Source of the DNA: CAMLDH01 sp966250375 | Lineage (GTDB): Bacteria; Pseudomonadota; Gammaproteobacteria; Burkholderiales; Burkholderiaceae_D | Direction: 5' to 3' | Length of the DNA: 64,000 bases | Assembly (NCBI GenBank): GCA_966250375.1 | Contig: CBINHE010000007.1 | Span: forward strand, 8,519-72,518 | Shown here: one piece after another, positions 23,850-32,024 of the stretch | Layout of the letters: each line of letters opens with the position of its first letter | Numbering within the stretch: the first letter of the stretch is position 1 | Position numbers and translations under genes: made by a program | The notes under the pieces: model-generated | The model's input: the letters and a program-made list of their open reading frames with translations, nothing else | Told to the model about the DNA's origin: nothing | Databases searched by the model: none

Positions 23850-23877
23850 TTAGCCGTCAAACAATTTCACCCACAAG

Positions 23878-23900
23878 GAGCCTCTTCGGAGGCTCTTTTC
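23878..23900 (+). terminator. Intrinsic terminator, TTCG loop
   Basis: A 7-bp stem GAGCCTC/GAGGCTC closes on a TTCG tetraloop, then TTTTC. It is the fourth terminator within the capsid cluster. Confidence 0.8.
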
Positions 23901-23920
23901 ATTTCAGGAGGCAATCAATT

Positions 23921-24415
23921 ATGCCAAGAGGTATTCCAAACGTCGCGCCGAATAAAGCATTTGAGCCGATGGAGCAGGTCATTGGTCAGGACGTTGAGCG
24001 CAAGATGAGCAGCACCGGCCCAGCCAGTGAATCGCTTGAGGCTGCGACCATTCAAGTTGTCGATCGCCCGGTTGACCGTGAAAAATTGGCGATGCTGGCA
24101 TTTATGGAAGAGCCAGTCAGTATCCACATTCATTCGGTGACAGATCCGACTGCTGAGCAGGTATTTCAGATATTCAACAACGGCCAAAGCGAAACATTCA
24201 AGCGCAACGAAACAAAGACGGTTAAGCGCAAGTTTGTCGATTGCCTCGCCACGAGAAAGCTGACGACATTTACGCAGGAGCGACGCCGAGGCGAAGACGG
24301 CGTGATGCATGACGTTCAGATTCCACATACCGCGTTGAAGTATCCGTTTTCGGTTGTTGAGGATCGGCATCCTCGCGGCGCTGATTGGCTACGGGCCGTT
24401 TTGGCACAAGCCTAA
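23921..24415 (+). CDS. Conserved virion-region protein
   Basis: A 164-residue protein with CAGGAGG upstream. It contains MPRGIPNVAPNKAFEPMEQV, VSIHIHSVTDPTAEQVFQIF and VKRKFVDCLATRKLTTF. The pattern is conserved in prophages of this capsid type between capsid and adaptor genes, with no function assigned. The stop shares a base with the next ATG. Confidence 0.6.
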   Translation: MPRGIPNVAPNKAFEPMEQVIGQDVERKMSSTGPASESLEAATIQVVDRPVDREKLAMLAFMEEPVSIHIHSVTDPTAEQVFQIFNNGQSETFKRNETKTVKRKFVDCLATRKLTTFTQERRRGEDGVMHDVQIPHTALKYPFSVVEDRHPRGADWLRAVLAQA

Positions 24416-25092
24416 TGACATTCCTCGAACTCTGCAAACGGCTTCGTCAGGAGGCCGGGATCTCTGGGACTGGCCCCGCTTCGGTCGTAAGTCAGACGGG
24501 CGAGTTAAAGCGCATTGTTGACTGGATCTTAAGCGCGGATCAGGACGTTCAAAACAAGCGCAAGAACTGGAAGTTCCTGCAGAACGACTTCTCCTTTAAT
24601 ACCGTCGCTGGGACTCAGGTCTATTCGCTGGCAGACGTGTCATTGACTGAGTTGGCAACATGGAAGCGGGACGGATTCCGCATCTATTTGACGGCGACCG
24701 GCACTGCAGACGAACAACGCCTGACGTACTGCGATTGGGATTATTTCAAAGACGTGTACCTGTTCGGGGGGAATCGCTCCGTATCAGAGCGCCCTATGAA
24801 ATTCACGATCAAGCCAGATAAGTCGATTGCGTTCTGGCCGAATCCGGATGCGATTTACACCTGCGCCGGCGAGTATTTCAAGCGCGCGCAAGCAATGACG
24901 GTCGATTCTTCCGAGCCGCTATTCCCGGAGGAATATCACATGCTGCTGGTCTGGATGGGGCTGATTTCATATGCGGAATACGAGGGAGCGCAGGAAGCGT
25001 ACTCAAAAGGTATGCGCAATGTCGGCCCGTTGATGGCGCAATTGGAAGCTGATCAGTTGCCAGCGACGTTTATGGCGGGAGCTTTGGCGTAG
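24415..25092 (+). CDS. Head-tail adaptor-like protein
   Basis: A 225-residue protein. The start at 24415 (TAATG overlap) is chosen over an in-frame upstream start. It has a helical N terminus (MTFLELCKRLRQEAGISG), IVDWILSADQDVQNKRKNW, a central beta part, and a C-terminal helical region. It resembles P22 gp4-like adaptors that bind below the portal and extend the connector. The place between capsid and nozzle-like genes agrees. Confidence 0.72.
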   Translation: MTFLELCKRLRQEAGISGTGPASVVSQTGELKRIVDWILSADQDVQNKRKNWKFLQNDFSFNTVAGTQVYSLADVSLTELATWKRDGFRIYLTATGTADEQRLTYCDWDYFKDVYLFGGNRSVSERPMKFTIKPDKSIAFWPNPDAIYTCAGEYFKRAQAMTVDSSEPLFPEEYHMLLVWMGLISYAEYEGAQEAYSKGMRNVGPLMAQLEADQLPATFMAGALA

Positions 25093-27150
25093 ATGAGAAA
25101 ACTTCCACCTGTCGAGGTCAAGACCGAGTTCATTCCATTTGCTGGCGGTCTTGATGTTGTGACGCCGGCGCTTTCAATCCCTAGCGGGTATCTTCGAGAA
25201 GCGCAGAACTATGAGCACAACATCAATGGCGGCTATGACAGCGTTGCTGGATACGAGCGATTTAGCGGGAAGGCGAGACCGTCAGATGCTTTGTATAGCA
25301 CTCTTGCCGTTTCACTCACTGGGGCGGTCGTTGTTGGCGATGTCCTAACCGATAACGCAGGAACAAGCTTCGGCACTGTGATTGCATTGCCTTCTGGTCA
25401 GGCGGTTCTGACCAAAATCACTGGCACTTTTTCAACTGGGAATATCAAGGTCGGCGTCACGGTCGTTGGCACTTGCACTGGTGCGCAAGTATCCGGCGGG
25501 GCGGCAACGGCAGACCTGAACGCGCAATATTTAAACTTGGCTGCTGACGTGTACCGAAGCGACATCGCTGCAGTGCCTGGTTCTGGTTCCATTCTTGGCG
25601 CGTGGGTGTACAACGACATCGTTTATGCCTACCGCAATAATGCCGGCGGCACGGCGGTTGATATGTACAAGTCGAGCGCCAGCGGGTGGGTTCAGGTGGC
25701 TCTTGGGCGCGAACTGCGATTCACTTCCGGCGGCACTACCGAGATCGCAGTCGGGAACGTTATCACCGGCGCGACATCCGGCGCGACGGCTACGATTACC
25801 GGTGTCACTCTTGAATCTGGTACTTGGGCAGCAGGAACGGCTGGCGGGCGATTTATATTCGCATCGCAAACTGGCACATTCCAATCTGAAAATATCAATG
25901 TTGGCGCATCGCTCAATCTAGCCACTATCGCCGGAAACAGCAGCGCGATTACGTTTGCCGTTCCAAGCGGACGCTTCAGCTTCATCAATGAAAGCTTTGG
26001 CGGCGGGGCCAACACGAAAAAGATGTACGGCTGCGACGGGAAGAATCGCGGATTCCAATTCGATGGGACGACATTTATCCCTATCGTGACCGGGATGGCG
26101 ACAGATGCGCCGGAACACATCTTCGCGCACAAGAACCAGCTTTTCTTTTCCTTCATGGGTTCCGTGCAGCATTCCGGGCCGGGTGCGCCGTTCGCATGGA
26201 GTGCCATCACTGGCGCGGCAGAACTTGCGATGGGTGACACCGTGACAGGATTCAAAGACCAGCCAGGATCTGAGTCTGGTGGTGCGCTGGCGATCTTTAC
26301 GCGCAATTCGATCGGGATCTTGTACGGCAGCGGCGTGGCTGATTGGAATCTGGTCACGTACAAGCGGGAGGCTGGCGCGATTGCGTATTCGGTCCAGAAC
26401 ATCGGCGCGACAATCATGTTCGACGATCGTGGTATTACCGGTCTTACGGCATCGCAGGCTTTCGGAAATTTTGCTGATGCCACCCTATCGCGGCGAATAC
26501 AAACATGGCTCAGCGACAAACTCACAAAAACAAATGAGTCTTGTGTTGTGCGAGACAAGAATCAGTATCGCCTGTTCTTTTCCGATCGATATGCGGTCTA
26601 CGCGACATTCGACAATAAAAAACTGATCGGAATGATGCCGGTCTTGTTGGCTCACGTAGTCAAGTGCGCATGCTCAACAGAGATGAATGACGGATCTGAA
26701 TCGATATTCTTCGGCTCCGACAATGGTTATGTGTACCAGATGGAAAGGGGCACAAGCTTCGACGGCGACGCGATCGAGTCGTACATACATCTCGCATTCG
26801 ACAGTCTAAAAAGTCCTCGCATCAACAAACGCTTTCGCGGCATCACATTCGAGGTGGCTGGAACTGGTTATGCAGAGTTCGATTTCAGCTATGAACTCGG
26901 ATACGGCAGCACAGAAATTGACCAGCCAGCATCCACAACGATAGAAACCAGCTTTTCCCCCGCTGCATGGGATTCGTTCACATGGGATGCATTCGTGTGG
27001 GACGGCAGAACACTCCTCCCCGCAGATTGCGACATGACCGGCACAGCAGAAAACGTGTCAATCGTACTTCGCTCGAACTCCGATTACTTCTCTCCCCTGA
27101 AATTCAGTGGAGCACTGATTGATTTCACCCCCAGAAGAAAGCTTAGATAA
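25093..27150 (+). CDS. Tail nozzle-like virion protein
   Basis: A 685-residue protein beginning one base after the adaptor. It has FAGGLDVVTPALSIPSGYLR near the start and, in the C-terminal half, TRNSIGILYGSGVADWNLVT, DDRGITGLTASQAFGNF, DKNQYRLFFSDRYAVYAT and FFGSDNGYVYQMERG. These look like beta-propeller or nozzle blades, as in short-tail nozzle proteins (T7 gp12 type). The family is common in podovirus-like prophages. The exact homology to a nozzle is inferred from order and length. Confidence 0.65.
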   Translation: MRKLPPVEVKTEFIPFAGGLDVVTPALSIPSGYLREAQNYEHNINGGYDSVAGYERFSGKARPSDALYSTLAVSLTGAVVVGDVLTDNAGTSFGTVIALPSGQAVLTKITGTFSTGNIKVGVTVVGTCTGAQVSGGAATADLNAQYLNLAADVYRSDIAAVPGSGSILGAWVYNDIVYAYRNNAGGTAVDMYKSSASGWVQVALGRELRFTSGGTTEIAVGNVITGATSGATATITGVTLESGTWAAGTAGGRFIFASQTGTFQSENINVGASLNLATIAGNSSAITFAVPSGRFSFINESFGGGANTKKMYGCDGKNRGFQFDGTTFIPIVTGMATDAPEHIFAHKNQLFFSFMGSVQHSGPGAPFAWSAITGAAELAMGDTVTGFKDQPGSESGGALAIFTRNSIGILYGSGVADWNLVTYKREAGAIAYSVQNIGATIMFDDRGITGLTASQAFGNFADATLSRRIQTWLSDKLTKTNESCVVRDKNQYRLFFSDRYAVYATFDNKKLIGMMPVLLAHVVKCACSTEMNDGSESIFFGSDNGYVYQMERGTSFDGDAIESYIHLAFDSLKSPRINKRFRGITFEVAGTGYAEFDFSYELGYGSTEIDQPASTTIETSFSPAAWDSFTWDAFVWDGRTLLPADCDMTGTAENVSIVLRSNSDYFSPLKFSGALIDFTPRRKLR

Positions 27151-28253
27151 TGGCAAACGATTATTACTCAGGCAGTGGGGCGCCATCAACCGGGTCGGCG
27201 GGATCATCTGCCACCATTCGCGCAGAATTTTCCTCGATTAAGGCGGGGTTCGATAAGATGGCAGATCTGACAGGTAACGGTGGCTTGCCGGTATTTGTCA
27301 ATTCTGGCGCAACTGGCCAAGAAGCCATTTCCGCATCGTCTGCCAGGACAAAGCTCGGCGTATCTAGTGCGACAGATACACAGAACCAATCCGCGAACTG
27401 GTGTGGCACGGCGACAGGTACGGTTAACGTTATTACCGCAACTGCCACTCCTGCGATTACTGCATATGCAGCCGGACAGGTATTTAGATTTGTATCTTCC
27501 GGCGCTAATACTACCAACGTAACAATCAATGTTAACAGTCTCGGGGCGAAGGCGATCACCAAGAATGGGACAACTGCGTTAGCTGCGGGTGATATTCCAT
27601 CTGGCGCGGTAGTTGAGATTATTTATGATGGAACTCGGTTCCAGTTTATTGGTGTTGTTGCCGATCGCATGCCGATTTCTTCACTTAACTCGGAGGGTTT
27701 TTTTCAGACCGCAACAGTTGGGAATAATACAACGAGACCGTCTACAACTGCATTTGTGCAGACGCAGATTGCAGCAACACTTGCTGCAAAAGCTATCACT
27801 AATCAAATAATGATAGTGCGTGACGAGAAGGCTAGTGGCACAGATGGAGGTGCAAGCGTAGCAGCAACAACTGTCACCAGGACACTGAACACTGTTGCGG
27901 CAAACACGATTACGGGGGCGTCATTAGCGTCCAGCCAGATTACGCTACCTGCTGGCACGTATCGTGTACGGGCAAGTGCGCCGTGTTGCGTGAACAACCA
28001 GCTACGGCTGTACAACACAACAACGGCAGCGAACCAGATTATCGGGACTACGGAAAATGCATTTGCAGATACTGCGGTGGACCCTTGTAATGTTCGATCT
28101 TTCGTGGTGGGCAGATTCACTATAGCTTCAACAAATGTATTTGAATTGCGACATTACACAGCCTCTGTCCGCGCAATAAACGGCCTTGGTGTACAACTAG
28201 CTTCTGGCGTTAATGAAGTCTATTCCGAAATCGAAATCATCAAGGAGGCATGA
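27150..28253 (+). CDS. Tail fibre protein
   Basis: A 367-residue Thr/Ala/Ser/Asn-rich protein starting on the last base of the nozzle stop. The N terminus (about 1-60) may attach to the tail. The middle holds short fibre-type segments (VNVNSLGAKAITKNG) and a PSTTAFVQTQIAATLAAKA linker. The C-terminal 140 residues form a beta-sandwich-like head (LPAGTYRVRAS, FELRHYTA, EIEIIKEA), likely for receptor binding. No lectin-type variable repeat is seen. Confidence 0.75.
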   Translation: MANDYYSGSGAPSTGSAGSSATIRAEFSSIKAGFDKMADLTGNGGLPVFVNSGATGQEAISASSARTKLGVSSATDTQNQSANWCGTATGTVNVITATATPAITAYAAGQVFRFVSSGANTTNVTINVNSLGAKAITKNGTTALAAGDIPSGAVVEIIYDGTRFQFIGVVADRMPISSLNSEGFFQTATVGNNTTRPSTTAFVQTQIAATLAAKAITNQIMIVRDEKASGTDGGASVAATTVTRTLNTVAANTITGASLASSQITLPAGTYRVRASAPCCVNNQLRLYNTTTAANQIIGTTENAFADTAVDPCNVRSFVVGRFTIASTNVFELRHYTASVRAINGLGVQLASGVNEVYSEIEIIKEA

Positions 28254-28294
28254 TATGCGGGTCATGAGGCGCAATATGACTGATAGGGGGCATC

Positions 28295-29158
28295 ATGGCA
28301 CTTGATCCGAATACAACCGCCAAGCTGGGAGACTGGTTCAACACCGCAGCGAAGCCGGATAACACTCAACAGCCACTTAGCGACGGGCTTCTCTCATCGA
28401 CTGACGCGCCAAACTATAACACCGGAAGTGGCGTGTTCGGCGTACAGACTGCAACGACTGGAGGTGCGACACAGACCACATCGCCGTCCATGCTGAATCT
28501 TGGAGGCCTTGATAGGCGCAATGTTAACAGCGCAAATGAGACAGTTTCCGGCAGTTTAAATTCATTGCTCAGCGAGGACAGTCCATACATTAATGCGGCG
28601 CGTGAGCGAGCAAAGGGCGAAGCAAACGCGCACGGGCTTCTGAATTCCAGTATGGCAGCCTCTGCAGGTGAGTCCGCAGCAATTAATGCTGCATTGCCGA
28701 TTGCTCAAAATGATGCAGGAGTCTACGCCAAGGCAGCCGACTACAACGCGGCACTTTCAAATCAGGCTCGCTTGCAGAACGTTGACACGGCAAACAAGTT
28801 CTCCCAGCAGAAGATAGACGCCGATAATCAGAAGGCATTGCAGCAAGCAGATCAGACGCAGCAAATGACGCTTGCGAAGATGCAGGACGCCACGGATCGA
28901 TACAAAATGCAAGCGTCGCTCGGCGATACAGAGTCGAGGAACAAGACTACGCTGGTGAACAATATCATCCAAAGCACAGAGCTTTCTCCAGATCGGAAGG
29001 CTGCTCTTCTGCGCTCTGTTGGTGAGAACGGGTTCGCTGATGCGATCTATGTTGTTGGCACAACTGCCGCCGATCTAGCACCTAATGGATCGACGACAGG
29101 AACCATCGCCGGTGGGGCGCGTGGCTTGTTTGCAAGTATTCCTGGTGGGAGAGCTTAG
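28295..29158 (+). CDS. Internal virion/ejection protein
   Basis: A 287-residue helical, Ala/Gln-rich protein with GGGGG upstream. Its N-terminal third is disordered; then NANGLLNSS-like AHGLLNSSMAASAGESAA and PIAQNDAGVYAKAADYNAAL and a long Gln-rich helix follow. These features recur in the ejection-protein block of short-tailed prophages, where proteins exit the head ahead of DNA. The call rests on composition and position. Confidence 0.6.
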   Translation: MALDPNTTAKLGDWFNTAAKPDNTQQPLSDGLLSSTDAPNYNTGSGVFGVQTATTGGATQTTSPSMLNLGGLDRRNVNSANETVSGSLNSLLSEDSPYINAARERAKGEANAHGLLNSSMAASAGESAAINAALPIAQNDAGVYAKAADYNAALSNQARLQNVDTANKFSQQKIDADNQKALQQADQTQQMTLAKMQDATDRYKMQASLGDTESRNKTTLVNNIIQSTELSPDRKAALLRSVGENGFADAIYVVGTTAADLAPNGSTTGTIAGGARGLFASIPGGRA

Positions 29159-29517
29159 TGATTCCATCGCAAAGCTTGGCGCAGTACCTCAACTCAGTCG
29201 GCATCTGCACAAACAGCCTAGATGGATGGATAGTATCAATTGCGCAGCGCGCCGGAGTGGATTCATTAATCGTAGCGACGCGTGGACCGGAGATACACAT
29301 TATGCCTTTCGAGCATGGGAAAGCCATTTCACGTCGAAATATCGCGGAATTCTTGAACCCATTGATCGATGAATACGGCTATGCATCTACACGCGTACCA
29401 ATTGCGGAAGAAGATCATCGTTTGCGCGTCAAGCTCGGGTTTGTGATGACTTGGGAAGACGAACAATTTACATACTGGACAGTTACAGAGCACCCATTCA
29501 AAAGGAAAATAACGTGA
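29158..29517 (+). CDS. Putative small acetyltransferase-like phage protein
   Basis: A 119-residue protein starting at GTG 29158 on the last base of the previous stop. It has LIDEYGYASTRVPIAEEDHR, then a GF-x-x-TW-x-D-x-x-F-x-YW pattern (GFVMTWEDEQFTYWTV), resembling the C-terminal end of phage GNAT-type proteins. No complete acetyl-CoA-binding loop is obvious, so the assignment is weak. It lies inside the ejection-protein block. Confidence 0.45.
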   Translation: MIPSQSLAQYLNSVGICTNSLDGWIVSIAQRAGVDSLIVATRGPEIHIMPFEHGKAISRRNIAEFLNPLIDEYGYASTRVPIAEEDHRLRVKLGFVMTWEDEQFTYWTVTEHPFKRKIT

Positions 29518-30470
29518 GGCCAATTCCATATCATATTGCGAGTGCGTTCGACGCGCCAAAGATGCATTTATCGCCGTCCTGTTCGCGTCGCTTGGCTGTG
29601 GAGATGCCTGTTGGTGACCCGGTGGGCGGGCCAGCATTTGGCGCTTACGCAATGCCGGTGGTTGTTATAGCTATGGCGGCCAGTAGTTTTGCGGCTGGCG
29701 CTGCTGCAGTAACTGCAATTGGCGCGAGCATGACATCAATGATCATTGGTGGTGCCATGATGGTTGGCAGCGCATTGACGATTGTCGGGACCATTACCGG
29801 GAATGAAAAATTAGCCAAGATCGGCGGCATGATTTCACTGGTTGGCGGTGTGGCGGGTCTGGCGACTGGCGCGTTCGGCGCATTAAGTGGTGCCGGTAGT
29901 GAGGTTGGCGGGATGCAGGCGGTAGATGCAGCGGCTGGAGTCGGGGCTGACGCGGCTCTTGGTGCTGGTGCCGATGCTGCTGGATCATCGGTTTCATCTC
30001 TCCCTGGTGGAGACTTCGCAACAACGATCGATGCGGGGGCCGCGAATGCGTCCAGCGGCGGCATGATTGGATCAGTAGGGGATCAAGCCGCAGCCGCTGG
30101 AGGACAGGCGGCGACCGGGGTAGTAGATGCCGCTGCAGCGCCGATGTCTACGCAAGCGCAGAATGCGATGCAGGTGGACGCGCTATCGACCAACAGCGCA
30201 TTTCAGACGCCAAGTCCAGCAACAGATTTGTCTGGCACGGGTGGGCAGATGCCATTCAATAGCGGTGGCACTATTGATAAGATAGGTTCATTCGTCAAAA
30301 ACAACAAAGAGATGGTCGATATCGGTTTGAAAACAGTGGGCGGACTGGTGCCATCAAATAAATCGAAAGCAGAGACTGAACTTGCGCGCGCTCAAGCTGA
30401 GCGAACCCGCGTCGCGACAGAAGACGAAAAGCGGCGTGCGGCGTGGCGTCGTGGCATGATCAACTATTAA
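29514..30470 (+). CDS. Membrane-active internal virion protein
   Basis: A 318-residue protein starting at GTG 29514 (GTGA overlap). The N terminus (MRPIPYHIASAFDAPKM and GDPVGGPAFGAY) is followed by two or three hydrophobic, Gly/Ala-rich helices (about 45-130), then a Gly/Ala-rich disordered region and a charged C-terminal helix. Glycine-zipper-like segments (GGAMMVGSAL, GGMISLVGGVAGLATGAFGA) suit a protein that inserts into the host membrane during DNA ejection. This is an inference from composition. Confidence 0.62.
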   Translation: MRPIPYHIASAFDAPKMHLSPSCSRRLAVEMPVGDPVGGPAFGAYAMPVVVIAMAASSFAAGAAAVTAIGASMTSMIIGGAMMVGSALTIVGTITGNEKLAKIGGMISLVGGVAGLATGAFGALSGAGSEVGGMQAVDAAAGVGADAALGAGADAAGSSVSSLPGGDFATTIDAGAANASSGGMIGSVGDQAAAAGGQAATGVVDAAAAPMSTQAQNAMQVDALSTNSAFQTPSPATDLSGTGGQMPFNSGGTIDKIGSFVKNNKEMVDIGLKTVGGLVPSNKSKAETELARAQAERTRVATEDEKRRAAWRRGMINY

Positions 30471-30481
30471 TGGGAACGACA

Positions 30482-31006
30482 ATGGAAAATAACATGCAAC
30501 CAGCAGCGCCTCAAGAACCGCAAATTCCAAACGCTGGAGCATCCGGCCAGATCGATGTCGATTCCATTATCGCTAAGATTCAAATGCCGCCGGACCTGAA
30601 GCCCATATTCGATAAGACCATCCTATCAGGGATGCGCATCATGTTCGACAAGTCGTCGCACAAGATGATGTTGGAGCAGCTTGATAAGCCGGGGCCAATG
30701 CCGCAGAAACTGTCTGAAGGCGTCATCACATTGATGTACATGCTATGGACCCAGAGTAATAAAACGCTGCCGCCGCAAATCATTGTCCCGGCAACGACTG
30801 TTCTGATGCTGAAGGCATTTGATTTTCTCCAGAAGACAAATGATCCGGATGCGACAAAAGAAGTCCTCGGCGAAGCGATGCATATGGCTGTCACAGGCAT
30901 CATGGAGCGCTTCAACGTCTCCGAGCAGCAGTTGCAAGAAGCCGCGAATAAAAACGGCGGCGCGCCCGGTGCCCCGGCTGGATTGATCAACCAAGGGGCG
31001 CAATAA
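30482..31006 (+). CDS. Internal virion protein-block protein
   Basis: A 174-residue protein. The ATG at 30482 follows GGGAA; an upstream in-frame ATG at 30470 overlaps the preceding TAA (TAATG) and is also possible. It has a disordered Pro/Gln-rich start and helices such as PDLKPIFDKTILSGMRIMFD and ITLMYMLWTQSNKTLPPQII. Families of this type accompany the ejection proteins; function unknown. Confidence 0.58.
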   Translation: MENNMQPAAPQEPQIPNAGASGQIDVDSIIAKIQMPPDLKPIFDKTILSGMRIMFDKSSHKMMLEQLDKPGPMPQKLSEGVITLMYMLWTQSNKTLPPQIIVPATTVLMLKAFDFLQKTNDPDATKEVLGEAMHMAVTGIMERFNVSEQQLQEAANKNGGAPGAPAGLINQGAQ

Positions 31007-32022
31007 TGGGATTGGATTGGGGTGGCGCACTGAAGGCCGGCACCGACACGGCATCCGGCCTTATTGAGCATAGCATGAAGGAGGACGCGGATAAGCGCGC
31101 GGCTGATCTCAAGTTGGACACGCATGCGCGCCTGATGGCAATCGAGGAGTCGTTCAAAAGCAGGGCGGCAGAGCGGTTTTCAGCAGTCGCGCGCGACAAG
31201 ATGGGCGAACAGATCCCAGTATCGCCAGATCCAGTTACAAGCCTGTCAAAAGGCAGCGCCAATGCAATCGGATTGCAGGATGGCATGCAGGGCAACGTTG
31301 ACAGCATGCGCGCGCAGTTCAATGCCGTGCTCACCAATCCGAACGCGACCGTCCAGCAAAAGCAGAATGCGCAGGAAATTCTGGCGCAGATCGATGCGCA
31401 GGCTGGCGCGCAGAAAGACATCAACGGGCAGGCGGTAGAGGGGAAAACGCGTAGCAGAACACTGGACGAAGCAAAGCGAGACGCGTTGCAAGAAACCTTT
31501 CTTAGCGACCCAAAAGCATACATGGAAGGAAGGGCCATGCTGGCCGGTGATGAAAAGACTGCCATTGAAGAGAGGAAGTTGGCGCTGAAAGAAAAACTAG
31601 ATCAGGCGCACATAGACCAGAAAGATCGAAGTGATGACAAGAAATTTGAAATGCTTCTGGCTCGCCTCGAATCTGGATTCGGCGGCGGTAAAAGCGGCGG
31701 TCCTACTGCGCTTATGCAAAACGCAGAATATTTGAAGTCACTCGGATACTCCTCAGAGAAGATCGACAAGTTCATCTTCGAGAAAAAGGAAATCCCGCTG
31801 GAGGATATTGCGACCAAGATTTTGGCCGAAGACAAGTTCGGGGAAATGACCCCAGCGCAGGCGGCGCAGAAGGCAAGAGCGTTGCGCGACGCGCTGCAAA
31901 GTACGCCGGCGGCACCAGTGAACACAAAAGGTGGCGACCGACCGCCACTATCCAGCTTCATGAGTGGCAGCACCACACAGAAAAAGCCATCCCAAGAATC
32001 CTCTGGAAAGATTAAATACTAA
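31006..32022 (+). CDS. Internal virion protein
   Basis: A 338-residue, mostly helical, charged protein (MGLDWGGALKAGTDTASGLI, then KEDADKRAADLKLDTHARLM) beginning one base before the upstream stop ends. Long Gln/Lys/Asp-rich coiled coils fill the middle, and the C terminus is Ser/Pro-rich. It is placed directly before the giant ejection protein; the two overlap no bases (2-base gap). No enzymatic motif. Confidence 0.6.
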   Translation: MGLDWGGALKAGTDTASGLIEHSMKEDADKRAADLKLDTHARLMAIEESFKSRAAERFSAVARDKMGEQIPVSPDPVTSLSKGSANAIGLQDGMQGNVDSMRAQFNAVLTNPNATVQQKQNAQEILAQIDAQAGAQKDINGQAVEGKTRSRTLDEAKRDALQETFLSDPKAYMEGRAMLAGDEKTAIEERKLALKEKLDQAHIDQKDRSDDKKFEMLLARLESGFGGGKSGGPTALMQNAEYLKSLGYSSEKIDKFIFEKKEIPLEDIATKILAEDKFGEMTPAQAAQKARALRDALQSTPAAPVNTKGGDRPPLSSFMSGSTTQKKPSQESSGKIKY

Positions 32023-32024
32023 CC

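Noticed and set aside
25692..26558. 288-codon leftward frame opposite the nozzle-like gene
   Set aside because: Antisense to a conserved virion protein. The Pro/Val/Ser-rich sequence has no start site and no motif.
27150..28253. Diversity-generating retroelement target in the fibre gene
   Set aside because: No C-type-lectin variable end, no adenine-rich template repeat and no reverse transcriptase in the window.
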